Assembly (NCBI GenBank): GCA_030737835.1
Contig: JAUJYN010000012.1
Span: forward strand, 8,307,003 to 8,371,002
Reading direction: 5' to 3'
From: Acorus gramineus
Taxonomy: Eukaryota; Streptophyta; Magnoliopsida; Acorales; Acoraceae
Length of the DNA: 64,000 nt
Below, piece by piece: positions 16,001 through 27,600 of this stretch; within the stretch, counting starts at the first letter, position 1; every line of letters begins with the position of its first letter. Below the pieces are notes generated by a model, which had not been told where the DNA came from, did not search any database, and saw only the letters and a program-made list of their open reading frames with translations. Made by a program: the position numbers and the translations under genes.

Positions 16001-16719
16001 TCAATTTCAGACCAACCAAATCTGGACGCTTGTTTGATCATTCTTTGCCTTTCTCTTCTTTCTCGCAAAAAAAAAAAGTTCTACATGACGCTTGCATCTC
16101 TTTTTACTACACAGAGATGATGCAGCTATATTCCTTGTTGAAAATCCCTTCTTCCTTTTAATGACCCATTTCTGTGTGCCTCACCACTCTAATACCTGTA
16201 TACATGTCACAGTGAAAATTCATGGAAGCTCTAACAGCCAAGACACCCTGAAATTAAAGGATCAAGTCTTGGTTTTCTCTACTTGCATATTTAAAATGTT
16301 GTTCAAACATCAAATTTTTCTCAAGTCACTGAAGCAAATCACATGTCTATGTTTCAACAAATATTAGTACTTGCCCAAGTATAGTTGGTCAATTTAACAG
16401 ATATACTTGAATTGCATACGTACCTATTCATATCATCTCAAGAACTTCCTTTACAGACATGGTTTACCAGTCGTGAGGCCATCGTTTGGAGATATAGTGC
16501 ACAAGATTGTGACTTACGTTTCTTGTTTTCAATGCAGGATGGAAAGTGCGATGCGCGGAGTATTTCCTGTACTCCACTTATTTCGAAGGCATCCACAGCT
16601 CCACCATGTCTCGCCTTGAGTCATTGGGAAATGGAGAGATCATCCATGCGGAGACAGAAAACAGAGATGCCAATATTTTGAACGGAAAACTGCATTCATT
16701 CAAGCAATTAGCCATTTAA
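1033..16719 (+). CDS. NAA15: N-alpha-acetyltransferase 15, NatA auxiliary subunit (5'-partial)
   Basis: This is the TPR-repeat scaffold that anchors the catalytic subunit NAA10 to the ribosome, so that NatA can acetylate nascent N-termini after methionine removal. Exons read by splice signals: 1033-1111, 2253-2335, 2415-2564, 3071-3186, 4613-4718, 4973-5044, 5137-5252, 6553-6685, 8529-8606, 8816-8869, 8974-9044, 10224-10278, 10367-10462, 11568-11696, 13053-13135, 13228-13458, 13647-13779, 13855-13968, 14090-14221, 15124-15180, 15329-15426, 15516-15574, 15649-15760, 15866-15966, 16538-16719 (stop TAA). They sum to 2640 nt, exactly 880 codons including the stop. With about 17 missing N-terminal residues this matches the roughly 900 aa usual for plant NAA15. 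Diagnostic blocks are [40 protein letters not shown] and EREAIKCY-type TPRs. The family's lysine/glutamate-rich segment (13681-13779) and the C-terminal WKVRCAEYF are also present. All joints keep frame, so the gene looks intact. Donors at 2336, 8870 and 15427 are weak (gttgtt, gttggt, gtctta). Confidence 0.95.
7360..8400 (-). repeat. unclassified insertion in NAA15 intron, possibly retroelement-derived
   Basis: Base composition changes sharply here: the plus strand turns A-rich inside a T-rich intron, and the normal intron character returns at about 8400. The segment contains a tggaaaacccaaaagggaaa block near 7913-7932, resembling a motif I remember from dispersed plant retrotransposon remnants. 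No reverse transcriptase or integrase reading frame survives. The boundaries are approximate and no terminal repeats are visible. Confidence 0.35.
11775..11986 (+). mobile_element. SINE-like element (tRNA-derived head), degenerate
   Basis: A tRNA-type B-box, gagttcaaaaccc, lies at 11883-11895. It sits about 110 bases into a segment with SINE-like spacing that ends in a short A-run (ccaaaaaa) near 11976-11986. The segment lies in a NAA15 intron. No clear target-site duplication was found, so it is old or misassigned. Confidence 0.4.
12031..12465. mobile_element. PIF/Harbinger (Tourist-like) MITE, 435 bp
   Basis: Imperfect terminal inverted repeats are visible: gccctcgtttggat at the left and atccaaacataggc at the right. 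The element is flanked by TTA on both sides (12028-12030 and 12466-12468), the target duplication typical of PIF/Harbinger elements. It has no coding capacity. Related copies lie at 17272 and 59359, sharing an internal block around acgtttcccaa followed by acacaaccaaac. It sits inside a NAA15 intron. Confidence 0.7.
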
Positions 16720-17962
16720 AAACAACATGCCATTCAGTTTGACCCTCATGGGAAATGCATATTTTGCCCCAATCACAGAGAAATGAAAAAAATAATGAAA
16801 AAGCGGAGCGGCATTGAAACTTCCCAATGGATATCTGGGCAGCATTAATAGGAGATTATGCTGTTACTTCCGGACCTGATTCATCGCTTTGTATCACATT
16901 TTTCGGTTCAATCCAGATGTGTATAATTAGCTTGCTGTTGTGAAATGTGGCTTCAGAGTTGCCCACTCCATTTTGATTATTTTTTCACCCTGTTTTGCTG
17001 GTAAACTTTAATCTATTAACCCAAATTTTTTGAGGAACCAGTTATGAAAATTTTGTCATTGGATTCTCTTTGCAGAGTTTCTATGTTTTTTTTTATATAT
17101 ATTATTTTTAATGCATGTGGTTCTTAATGAGAGTATTAGTTGACTCCATTGGTAGTTTATGATTGAGAAGTTTTTTTTTTTCTTAATGTTCTGATGTGAT
17201 GTTTAGGGGTTCCAGGAGTTGGGAAGAGATGATATACTATTTGTAGTTCCGTTCCGTCTACAGCTTTCGTAGCCCTCGTTTGGATAGAGGTATAAGACAA
17301 GTATAAGACGGAATAAGCATGGGTAAAGGAAAAACATGTTTGTTTAAAGAGTATAAATTAGTATAACAATGCCAGTATAAGCAGGTATAAGCTAATATAA
17401 CAATTTTAGAATCCCCCTAGTATAGGTATGTAGTACAAGTATCTATACATCTAAAATAATATTTAGATAATATAAATTTTATATTCACCGCTTATCCCCT
17501 TTATTTATTCTTAATCTATTCCAGGTTAAATAAATAATAAAACTATTTTATCACGTTTTTAAACGAGAGAATGACTTAAAACATTTATTTAAATAGAAAA
17601 TCTCTTAGAGGACTGGCATATATAATTTCTATTCTTTTGGATGGGGTTGAATTTTTTTTTAAGATAAAATATAATAGTTTATTTCAGTGCATATTTTAAC
17701 TCATATAACTCTATGTATTTCAATTGGTGTATTTTTTTAAAATCAGAGAACTAGCATGGGAATGTATAGTTGATTTTTATCCATCCATTTAAAATTATAA
17801 CCATATTCAAGATAAACACAAAAAAATTAACTCTAATAAAAAATATAGGAACCAAACAAAAAAAATTCAATTAATTAACAAAAAGTGCAGAACAACGAAG
17901 ACAACCACACAAAAAAAATGGAAACTCTGCAAAATCGAAGTTTTGATTTGAGTCTCTGAAGA
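16720..17962. other. NAA15 3' UTR and intergenic spacer
   Basis: After the NAA15 stop the sequence carries a plausible 3' UTR to roughly 17.1-17.2 kb, with several A-rich possible polyadenylation signals. Next comes a partial Harbinger-type MITE (17272 on), then about 350 bases of AT-rich DNA forming the upstream region of the FRS gene. No additional gene is seen. Confidence 0.6.
17272..17592. mobile_element. partial Harbinger-type MITE
   Basis: It starts with gccctcgtttggat, identical to the left end of the MITE at 12031. It also carries the family's internal block (aataaaactattttatcacg, then aacgagagaatgact near 17535-17577). The expected right-hand inverted repeat is absent, so this copy is 3'-truncated or rearranged. 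The right boundary is approximate. Confidence 0.55.
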
Positions 17963-18021
17963 CGAGAGAGAGAGAGAGAAGAAAAGATCCTAAAAAGACC
18001 CCGGAGAGGGTGGCGAAAGAG
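17963..18021 (+). promoter_or_regulatory. GA-rich 5' leader of the FRS gene
   Basis: A gagagagagagagagaag tract at about 17965-17982 precedes the first in-frame ATG (18022). Purine tracts of this kind are common in plant 5' UTRs and core promoters. The transcription start was not resolved. Confidence 0.45.
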
Positions 18022-21000
18022 ATGCAGATGTCGTCGGCGACTATCGTGCAACGCGGGACATCCTTGCAGGACGGGCTGCGCCTCTCCGCGGCGGCGGCCG
18101 CGGGGGGCGGCGGCGGTCCGGTGATGGTGCCCCACGTGTCACCCTTGCAGGATGGGCTCCACCAGCACCAGCTCTCCGCGGCAATGGCGTCCCGCGGTTC
18201 TCCCTTGCAGGATGGCCTCCGCCTCTGGTCCAACTTTGCTCAGGTTCGAGAGCTGGAAAACCCTAATCGAGCCCGATTTTGGGTGTCTCTGATTGTTTGA
18301 TTTGATAAAGATTTGATTTTTATGTGATGATTTGGAGGGAAGTTGGGTTTTCTTTTGGGGTGATCTTGTGTTGATTTGTTTTGAATGTGTTGGCACCTGC
18401 AACACTTGATCATATTTGGTGGGGAAGGAAAGATTGAATTTGTATGTTGGGTTTGTTTACCATGGTGTTGTTTTGGATTAATTACGTGATCATGTAAGAT
18501 TAGAAGAAATTATTGCTTGATTTCGGGTGGCTTTATGTTGTGTTCATAGCTGGACATGATGAAGTTTTTAAAGTAATAGATATTGAAGTGGTTGAATCCT
18601 TGCTAACATGAATATGTGCCACGAGTGATAAGTGGAAGACAACCATTGTTTTAGATTTTCTTTTGAAGCAAAGATAGGAACAATTTTATTTTGAAATTGC
18701 CCCTCGAACAAGGGGACGAAGGATCTCCGAATGAAAATTAAAAAAAAACGAGAGAATTGCAAATACAACAAAAGAGGCACTAGAAAAGAAAAAAGCTTTC
18801 ACAAGTTAACCCCAAAGATCCAAATTATTCAATCATTTTCCATGATAGTCTCCACTCTAATAAGAATAGTAACCCAAGCTCGGAGTGTAGCCATAATAGC
18901 TGCCCAAGCATTCTCAATATAAGGTCTTTTTCTTTGAAATAAGCATTCACACTATGCAAACCATATGCTCCAACTTACCATGGATGAATGAACCATTGTT
19001 TTAGAATTTTACTTGAAGAGCTGCCGCAGTTGATTTATGCATGTGGTTTCAAAGGATGAAGGTTAATGTATTTTCTACGGGTGGAAGAGCTGCGTGATAC
19101 ATCATGAATGCAAACATTCTATGTACGACTGTAAGAATTTCTTGTGAAGGAAGATATTAAAAAGTTAAAAACGTTATGAGGAATTTGCCATTTTGGCATC
19201 ATGGAATTTACGCGTGGATGTATAGATAGGCTTGTTAGGACTTGGGAAAGAGCTATAAATTTTCATGTGTTATTACTTGGAGCAATAGTATACTGCTCGG
19301 GCTAGCAGGACAAAGAAGTTACGGGATTGAGCTTGAAAGCAACTACTTTTTGTAAAAAATATGTTAATTGTTAGAGCCACATCCAGTCTTTCTCTTTCCA
19401 ATACCCTGTTATCGTTGGATCAGGGTGATGGCCATATCAATTTGTATGTGTGGGACCTTTAGGAGATGCTCTGAATGGCAACTAGTAGACAAGAAGTTCA
19501 TAAAAGCCAAGTATTGTTTTTTGGCAAGTTGGGTTTTTGTATATATGCTGTTTAAAAACATGTTATTATTTTTATTTCACTGTAGATAACTTATTTAATT
19601 GTACGCTAGTGAAATATTTCTCAATAAGATAGTGTACTATTCAGCCACCTGTCACAACCAAAATCAAACTTAACTAGAGTTAACTCCAAAATAGTGGGTG
19701 GAAAGTATAAAAAAAAATCTTATACTAATCTTTGTCACTATGTAAATAATTGATCATTAGTATCCTAATTGAGCCCTTCTTTCCTCTTTTTAAACCAGTC
19801 AAATGTGCATAAAGACCAACAGAATTGGATTTCTATTTGAATATTACGACTGTGAATTTCTCTTTATTTTCAATCAGTCACATTTTCTGGTCTCATTTGT
19901 GGGATTCAGTTATTACACCTCACACTGTGATTTTGAATGTAATTGTTTTTGCTTCATTTTAATTAGAATCCAATGAAAATGGTCACGACTCCTCCAAGCA
20001 GCAGTGGCTTGATCCGATCTCGACGATGCCCTTGTGGAGATGAACAATGTTATGTTCGAACAGATGGGGAAATAGAAGATACAGCAGTGGTTCCCATTGG
20101 ATCAGTAGATCTAAGCCATCCGATAGGGATGCTTCGAACCCCCTCTGAAGGTGCTAGACCTATGGATCTCACACCACGTGTAGGGCAAGTGTTCCGAAGC
20201 GATGATGATGCCCAAGAATTTTACACTAGTTTTGCAAGGCAAAATGGTTTCTCTATCAGGAGGGAACGCTCAAAAGGAAACCAAGGCCATCCATTGGGGA
20301 TTTACAAAAGGGAACTTGTGTGTCACCGAGCAGGGTTTGCAGCACCTCGAAAATCCGTGGAAGTTGAACGCCAGAGAAACAAAAAATCTTCGCGTTGTAA
20401 ATGTGAGGCAAGGATGATCATTAAGAAGGATATTAAATCTGGTGTTCCTCGTTGGGTAGTTGTTCAATTTAGTAATGAACATAATCATAAATTGTTAGAT
20501 AATGAAGAAGTAAGGCATCTTCCCGCATATCGTAATATTTCTGTGGCTGACCAAGAACGCATTTTAATTCTTTCAAAGGCAGGTTGTACTGTGAGTCTCA
20601 TAATGAGGATGCTTGAACTTGAGAAGGGTCTAAAATCTGGCCAGCTTCCATTCATAGAGAGGGACCTTAGAAATTTTCTTCAGTCCTCAAGGAGTGTCGA
20701 CCGAGAAAACGATGGAACAGAGCTTCTTAAGATCTGCAAGGTAATGAAAGACAAGGATATGGATTTTAGTTATGAATATACAATGGATGAGAATCATAAA
20801 TTGGAACATATTGCATGGTCATATGGAGATTCAATTCGTGCATATAGTTTGTTTGGAGATGCAGTTGTTTTTGACACGACTTGTCGCTTGGATTCATATG
20901 ACATTCATATCGGGATGTGGTTTGGTATGGACAATCATGGGAACACGACTTTCTTTGGTTGTGTATTGTTGCGAGACGAAAAAACGAGTTCCTTTCAGTG

Positions 21001-22734
21001 GGCATTACAGGTTGGTTTAATTTTCTAATCTCATTTGGCTTCATCATTGGATATTTTGTTCTGATTGATGAACATATGACTGTAGGCTTTTTCACGCATA
21101 ATGAATGCGAGGCCTCCACAAACAATATTGACTGATATAGACATGGGACTGAGAGAAGCTATAGCAAATGAACTACCGGAAACAAAGCATGTGTTCTCTA
21201 TTTGGCACGTCATGTCCAAGTTATCCAGCTGGTTCTTCCTTCCCCTTGGATCACAGTACGAGAAGTTCAAGTCCGCATTCCAAAGGTTGTATGACCTGGA
21301 AGCAGCAGAGGAATTTGATCATGAATGGGATCAAATGGTGATCGAGTTTGGACTCGTTTCAGATAGACATATCTCTTTGCTTTTCTCCCAACGTGCATTT
21401 TGGGCACTGTCATATCTAAGAGGATTCTTCCTTGCCCGAATGACAACGGTTAGGCATTCAAAGTCAATAAGTTCCTCCTTTAAGGGATTCTTGAACTCAA
21501 GGACACGACTGAAGGACTTCATTGAGCGGGTAGGTACTGATCTTTGCATGGTTTAAAATATCATTTTTTTTTTATACATCAATGGGGTCACTAAATCAAC
21601 ATATCAATGTGGACTTGTAATAAGTATTTTGAAAATTTTCAAAAAAAAGAAAAAGAAAAAAAGAAAAGAAAAATAAAGCCAAAATATTCTTGGAGGAAGA
21701 GGAATTAAAAATCCCCTTCTAATGACTGGAATTCCAGTTGTTGGATATAGTCATTGGCTGCAATTAGGCTAGCAATAAATTCAAATGGTAGCTCGACTTG
21801 TTTACCAGTATTCGATAGTTTTTTATCAATGACATCAGTGATGATGTCACCGATATAGTGCCCAAATGTACTGACAAATGCTCTGATTTTTTCGATTAGG
21901 GGGGCAAAATCGATATATCGAACTGATATATCTATGGATTTTTGAACAATGAACTCGAATTATAAAATGTTCTTTAGATGAATCTTCTTTTTGGCATACT
22001 TGTAGGTGGCCTCTGCAGCGGATTCAGGTAATCAAGCGGGTGAAGAAGCGACCGTGAGACAAAAATATCAGACTATTAATATGAAGACATGCATGCCCAT
22101 CGAAGAACACGCCTCCACAATTCTCACCCACTACGCGTTCAACATGCTCCAAAATGAAATCGTCATGTCCACACAATACGCTTTGTTTGACTTAGCAAAT
22201 GGGAATTCTCTCGTGCGACATCATATGAAGATGGATGGTGGGCGCTTTGTTAGTTGGATTCCTTCTGATGAAGAGGTTCTTTGCAGCTGCAAAATGTTTG
22301 AGACATCTGGGATACTGTGCAGGCATGCTATCCGGATGCTCACTTTGAGGAACTGTTTCAATCTTCCAGATAAATACCTTCCATTACGCTGGCATCGTGA
22401 AAGTTCATTGTTTCGTAAGACGAACCACAGTAGTGAAACTGGGAAGACCGACCGGGCTCGTGCGCTCCAACCCCTCATGAAGATGTTGGTCCATGAATCG
22501 TCTTTGACGAAAGAGCGTTTTGATTATGTACAAGAAGAAATGATGAGGCTTCTCACTCAGGTACGGGAAATGCAGGCATCTGATAAGGGTCCCTTGGATG
22601 GATATTCAGATTCATCGTCTGATGGAATCACCGAAAATGTATCGGGTGACAGCCAATTAGGTTTTGGGCAAATGGATGGTGAAGAGCAGTCAAGAAAAAT
22701 GAAAAGGATAAAGAGGAAGAACAGAGTAGTATGA
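18022..22734 (+). CDS. FRS11: FAR1-related sequence protein (FRS11-like), domesticated MULE transposase transcription factor
   Basis: FAR1/FHY3-family proteins are nuclear DNA-binding transcription regulators descended from Mutator-like transposases. Exons are 18022-18243, 19967-21010, 21086-21529 and 22006-22734, totalling 2439 nt (812 aa). Residues about 150-251 form the FAR1 N-terminal C2H2/WRKY-GCM1-type domain (CHRAG, SRCKCEARM, EHNHKLL). The MULE transposase-like region follows (VVFDTTCRL, ILTDIDMGLREAI). A SWIM zinc finger has C663, C665, C675 and H677 (CSCKMF...CRHAIRML). The C-terminus is basic (RKMKRIKRKN), a likely nuclear signal. The order and motifs resemble Arabidopsis FRS11 as I remember it; the orthology is tentative. 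Exon 1 (74 aa) is GC-rich and carries three SLQDGL/SPLQDGL repeats not known to me in the family. The frame joins exactly (LWSNFAQ to NPMKMV), but translation could instead start at Met77 or Met79. The ATG at 18022 is preferred over the upstream in-frame GTG. Confidence 0.92.
18655..18990 (-). mobile_element. LINE 3' fragment (decayed) in FRS intron 1
   Basis: On the minus strand this stretch reads, with stops, as W-S-I-W-F followed by CECLFQRKRPYIENAW and TLRAWV. That recalls the tail of plant LINE reverse transcriptases (zf-RVT region). It is heavily mutated and has no usable reading frame. Boundaries and class are inferred from this short match only. Confidence 0.4.
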
Positions 22735-24633
22735 ACATTATCAGGTCAAGAAAATCTGCTTTTTAAAGCCCAAATCAACATCAAAAGTAAGTGCTGTCAT
22801 TATCTGATCATCAAGTACCAGTAATTTTGACATGCAGATTTTGAGAGTGAAAAATCTCTCATGTTTGCAGTTTCAACTAATTTTGGTGGCACATTGATCC
22901 CCCTCTGCCTCCAGATGCGAATGCGCTGAGTTCGACCCAATTTTTCAGTCCATATCGCTTGAACTGTAAATTTTTCTAACCAGTTCTTCACTGTTGTTCA
23001 TTTGTGTCACTAATCTAATCTAAATGTAAAATGTCTCAGTTTTTGTACAGCATATCACGATTATATATGGAATTTTCATTTTGCTTGTTTTGATCTCCAA
23101 ACTCTGTGCTGCAGGTAATAGTGTAGCTTGAAGAATAATTGAATTGTACCCATTACACTGAAAAACAATTTACTGAACAATTTGATCTATGTGAAGCTCT
23201 GGCAAGCAGAAAAATAAATTAAAAAAAAAAAAATATCTTGACAATTAACTGGCAGCTTGGGCACGTCAATTCTGGTCCTAATGGGATTTACATTATGTAT
23301 GAAAATGACTACTGTTACTTTTGCAGTGATTTCATTTATATTTAGGTGACCTGGCATCTGTTGGAATGATTGCATAAGTATTCATTTGATTGGGATTTGG
23401 GTTGAATTTTTTGTAAACCAAATTTGATTAATCAATCTGTATCAATTGAATGGTAATCTTCCATTACTATAAATGATCGAGTTTAGGTTGGATTTTTGCC
23501 AACCTGTGGTTACAGTGTCGCGTGCAATCCTCACATGTCCAATGAGATGAACAACCCATTTTAAATTATTAACTATAAATGCAAATTATTTATTAGAATA
23601 TATACTCCATCTTATAAAAGTAAATATATTAAAAAATTAAAGGCACATGACAATTTTCAAAAGGTTATAACCAGAATTGTATCTCTACAGAACATTATCT
23701 TATCTGTGTTTCATATGAACCTAAACCAACTAAGGGTGGGTGCGTTTGGAAACACAGTTTGAAAAGTTGTTTTTAACTTTTAGATGTTTTAGGCACACCT
23801 TTTGAAGGTGTAATGATAATGGTTGTTTTACGAAAACACAGATTTTGGGTTAAAAGCTGCTCTCTTTTTTGTGTCAAACGCACCCTAAAATGAACGTATG
23901 TCTTTCATGCAAAAATATAATATATCTATAAAATAAAACGATCATATCAAAAGATATGTTTTGATGATGCTTAATGAAATTTAAAAATACAGTAGATAAA
24001 AACATTTGTCTAAGATTCTATGGAAAAAAAATTAACTAATTTGGTAAATTAAATCAATTACAATAAAACGTTGTCATCCTATCGTGAAGTTCTTTTTTTA
24101 TGAAGAATGATCCATCATAATAGATATCAAATACAAAAAGCAAACACATCTCTACATGTGACACAAACATGACATGACATCACACACACACACAAGATTA
24201 AATTTCAAAAGCACCACCACTTCCGAAGGCATTCCACCCAAAACAGTCCCAAAACACAATTAAAGTCAAAATTCCACATCAATCAAAAGAACTACAAAAA
24301 CCCAACATAATACTTCCCAAGTTTGGTACATACAGGCATACAGCCATTGCATTTCATTTCAAGCCCTTTTTTATAAAAAAGGGACCCACAAAATGTCAAC
24401 CTTTTCTATAAAAAAAAAAAGGCATCCATAAGTCCTCAACTTTTTTTAAAAATACTTTACATAAAGTTTTCAATTGAATCCGGATTTGTTTGTGACCCAC
24501 CCATCAAAATAACCCTTCCCCTCTACCTATATAAATCTGCTTTCAATTTTGGCCCAGAACACAGACTACATATACAGAGAAAAGAAGGCTTATAATACAC
24601 AGCCACATTTTATATAACTTCAAAAAAGAACCA
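22735..24633. other. convergent 3' ends and spacer between FRS and SPOC genes
   Basis: The plus-strand FRS gene and the minus-strand SPOC/TFIIS gene end tail-to-tail here. The first 300-400 bases are a plausible FRS 3' UTR and the last 200-500 bases a plausible SPOC-gene 3' UTR. A small MITE (23734-23885) and a short CA microsatellite (24182-24193) lie between them. No gene is seen. Confidence 0.6.
23734..23885. mobile_element. 152-bp MITE with TAA target duplication
   Basis: The inverted ends are gggtgcgtttg (left, after a short gggt extension) and caaacgcaccc (right). TAA flanks both sides (23731-23733 and 23886-23888). The size and 3-bp duplication fit a Tourist-like MITE. It is a different family from the gccctcgtttgg copies. 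Confidence 0.6.
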
Positions 24634-27600
24634 TTACATTCCCCTGTTTATATCAGGTCTCCATTCCATCCCATTTTGGGGCACCCCATAATATTGCCCT
24701 TCAATGGTGGTTTGATTATAACCGCCGCCGCCACCACCACCGAAGTGATTCGGGTTGACCAACCCGGAGTCCGCTGGCCCGCGGATAGGGGACCACCACT
24801 GGCTAGGATGCCATGTTGGGTGCACAGTTTGTTGTTGCACGGGCTGCAAAGGCACAGGCAGAGGCGGTGGCGGAGGGAGTGGGACCATTGTCTGCTGCGG
24901 CTGCATCGGCATGAAATGGTGATTCATGGCCTGCATTTGATATCCGTGCTGCATTGGCGGTTGCAGTGGTGGCGGTGGTGATGGTGCCGGCAGAGGTGGT
25001 GGAGGTGCTTGTTGCGTCTGGTGGTGGTCTTGATTGGGCTGCCACTCAGGAATATCATCGTCATCGTTCCATGGCCGGGCTGTGGCTCCTGGCCGGGTGA
25101 TGGGACTCAGTCCGAGCTCACCATGCCCGTACCTGTGAACAAGTTCCCTCATTTGGTCCACCGGACGAGCCTGCGATGGTGGCACGTGAAGCCGACTGTG
25201 GGATGTGCTCGAGGCGGGAACCTGCGAACCCCTGATGAAGTCAAACTCTGGGAGATCATCGTCGTCCCTTCGGGCTGCCGGGCCAAATCCGGGCGGGACA
25301 TCGTCGTCGTCATCATCAGAAGGTGGTGGTTGGGATGGTCTGGAGGTTGGAAGGCTGGCATTGACGCCGGTGGTGTTTCTTTCTTGTCTCTTGAGACTAG
25401 ACTGTCTCTTCGTGCTGTGCCTGTGATGCGAGGTTGGCTTCCTCCATATGACGACACCGATGAGACCTTTGTCAGCACCTTTAATGGGTTCTGTTTGGTC
25501 CTCCGGGAGGTGCCTCTCGAGCATCTCGGTTGTCTGTGGGTGAGGTGGGCAGAAGTAGATTTCAATGCCGGGGGCCGGTTCAGCGAAGCCTACCCTCTCA
25601 TCAGCTATGTATGATTCGACGGTCTGAAAAAACTGTATATCAGAAACCAAAAATGCAATGATTGTAGGGAGGATACATTGCAAAAGATGAAGCATGTACC
25701 TCTTGCAAATTGGTGAGTTCACTCGCAAGGGACTCCTCTTTCCAAAAAAATTGGAGAACCTGTGTGTAGAAAATTAAATGGTCACAATAATGAAAACTCA
25801 ACATGATGGGAGATGCTTTAATGTTGAAGTATGTCCCATTAATTCAAGATCAGTATTGATTGTCTACTGTCCATTTCCTTGTGAAAGGAATGCGATTTAA
25901 GGGGATTTATGAATACCACTAGACCCATTTGGAATCAATTTTCAAAATCTGTTTTTTCAAAAAATTTGCTCTCAACCCGCTTTTCATGAAAGCTACTCAA
26001 CCAATTTTTTTTAATTTTACATAAAAGAAATTTTATTGGCTTTTAGCACATAAACACCAAAATCTCAAACCAAAAGTAAAAAGTTTTAAAAAAAAATTTC
26101 AGAGCTGATTTTCTGAAAACTGATTTCGCAGAAGCATAACCAATTCCACAAATGGTTCCAAAAGGGGTAGTTTAATCTGATCTCAACTTCCTCCACTGTT
26201 TGCCAAACGTTTTCTTTCCCAGAGAAGATTGACAGACCATTTTATTTATAAAGGCTGACTTAAGAGGAGATCCTAATAAAATTCAATTCCCAAAAATCAA
26301 GATTACTTAAAGAGGTTGATCACTATGAAAACTAATGCAAGAGATGAGAAAGAGACCATGATGCCACGGCTCCGTGATAGACGAAGGTCCTGGAGAAACT
26401 TCTCAAACGCTTCCTTCCTAACTCTTCCTTTGATCTCAATTGAACCAGGCCAATCTTTTGTTGGTGTTTTCTCACCACTGTAACAAGAATGTAGTTCAGT
26501 GAGCCACAGTAAATAATGAAAAGTGCATTTATCATAAAGAGCGTAAATGTTGCATAAAATAAACAGTACTGAAATACTGAGTAGGTTTTTAACATGTGTG
26601 CCCGCACACACAACACAAATTACCAATCTAACTGGTAAAACTATAGATTTTTCTAAGCCAAAAAGAAAGTATCCTTGGAGATATTAACAAATTGCAGATA
26701 TTCTGGAAATAGAATGCAATGACAAACATTCGCTGCATTGAAATGCATTCACGAACACAAAAAAAAGTCCAATTTCTTTTTTCCTACACTTCACTCTTCC
26801 GCAATAAAGAATGTTCAAGCAAGGGGAAGATCACTTTAATAGCTTCTAATGAAAGAAAGAACAAATTTTTGTTTATAATTAAATTAGACCTGAGTTCAAA
26901 AAAAACTCGTTAACAGTGCAGTCACTGGTATTGATCATATATGCAGCCTCAATATACACAAAAATAATGTTCACCACAGACAATTGACTTCCCAGACACT
27001 CTTAAGTACTAGAATTCACATATTCTCACTATGTCCTAAATGTTACTTAGACGATGAATTCTCCTTTGACATTATTGATATATCACCATATGGTATCAGT
27101 GTGTATTGAACAAGTTATCGACTTATTGGCACAACAGAGACCATGAGCATCCAAATTCCAGACCACAATGCCAGAAAAGCATTAGAGGAATCAATACGGT
27201 AAATTCAAACTTAAGAAACCATATATCCAATTTCACCTCCAGCACCAATGTTATTCCTGTACTGTGTTGCATAAAAAGTGTTCCAAACACGTTTGCACAG
27301 ATAAGAAGCGGATACAATTAGAACACTTGACACATACAGGGGGGGATCTGCGGAACTCCTTCAAACTCATATTTACCTAAAAATTTATTTTCCCTTCCAT
27401 ATACACCAACTCATTTTGACAACCTTCAGCCGAACAAAAACTTAAGAAAATGTGGCCTCTAGGGCAGAGACGGCATGCAATTTTCACAAAAGAGAGTTTA
27501 AAATTCACACCAACCATATATCACTTATGATATGTGCCCTCCTACTAAGGATTGAAGTTATATAAACAACCTAATTTATGGCAGACTGAAGCAAAGCTTT

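Larger units (their letters stand above)
1112..16537 (+). other. long introns of NAA15: general content
   Basis: The larger introns are 1112-2252, 3187-4612, 5253-6552, 6686-8528, 9045-10223, 10463-11567, 11697-13052, 14222-15123 and 15967-16537. Most are T-rich with no gene. Several hold stretches whose base composition flips to A-rich on the plus strand (about 1310-1830, 7360-8400, 9430-9800, 14430-14610), which suggests old insertions in the opposite orientation. I cannot identify protein domains in them. The elements I can name (a MITE and a SINE-like segment) are listed separately. Confidence 0.6.

Noticed and set aside
15967..16010. Short 45-base intron with acceptor at about 16010 for NAA15
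   Set aside because: Reading on from there loses the conserved C-terminal block; the acceptor at 16537 gives [11 protein letters not shown] in frame.
16385..16681. Separate small gene at the end of NAA15
   Set aside because: It overlaps the last NAA15 exon in a different frame; the NAA15 frame has the conserved WKVRCAEYF block.
24676..25614. Long plus-strand open frames opposite the SPOC C-terminal exon
   Set aside because: They are shadows of the proline/aspartate-rich minus-strand coding exon; no splice logic or recognisable domain on the plus strand.
25920..26170. Possible hAT-type MITE (gacccatttggaat...attccacaaatggttcc) in a SPOC-gene intron
   Set aside because: The inverted ends match only loosely and no 8-bp duplication could be found.
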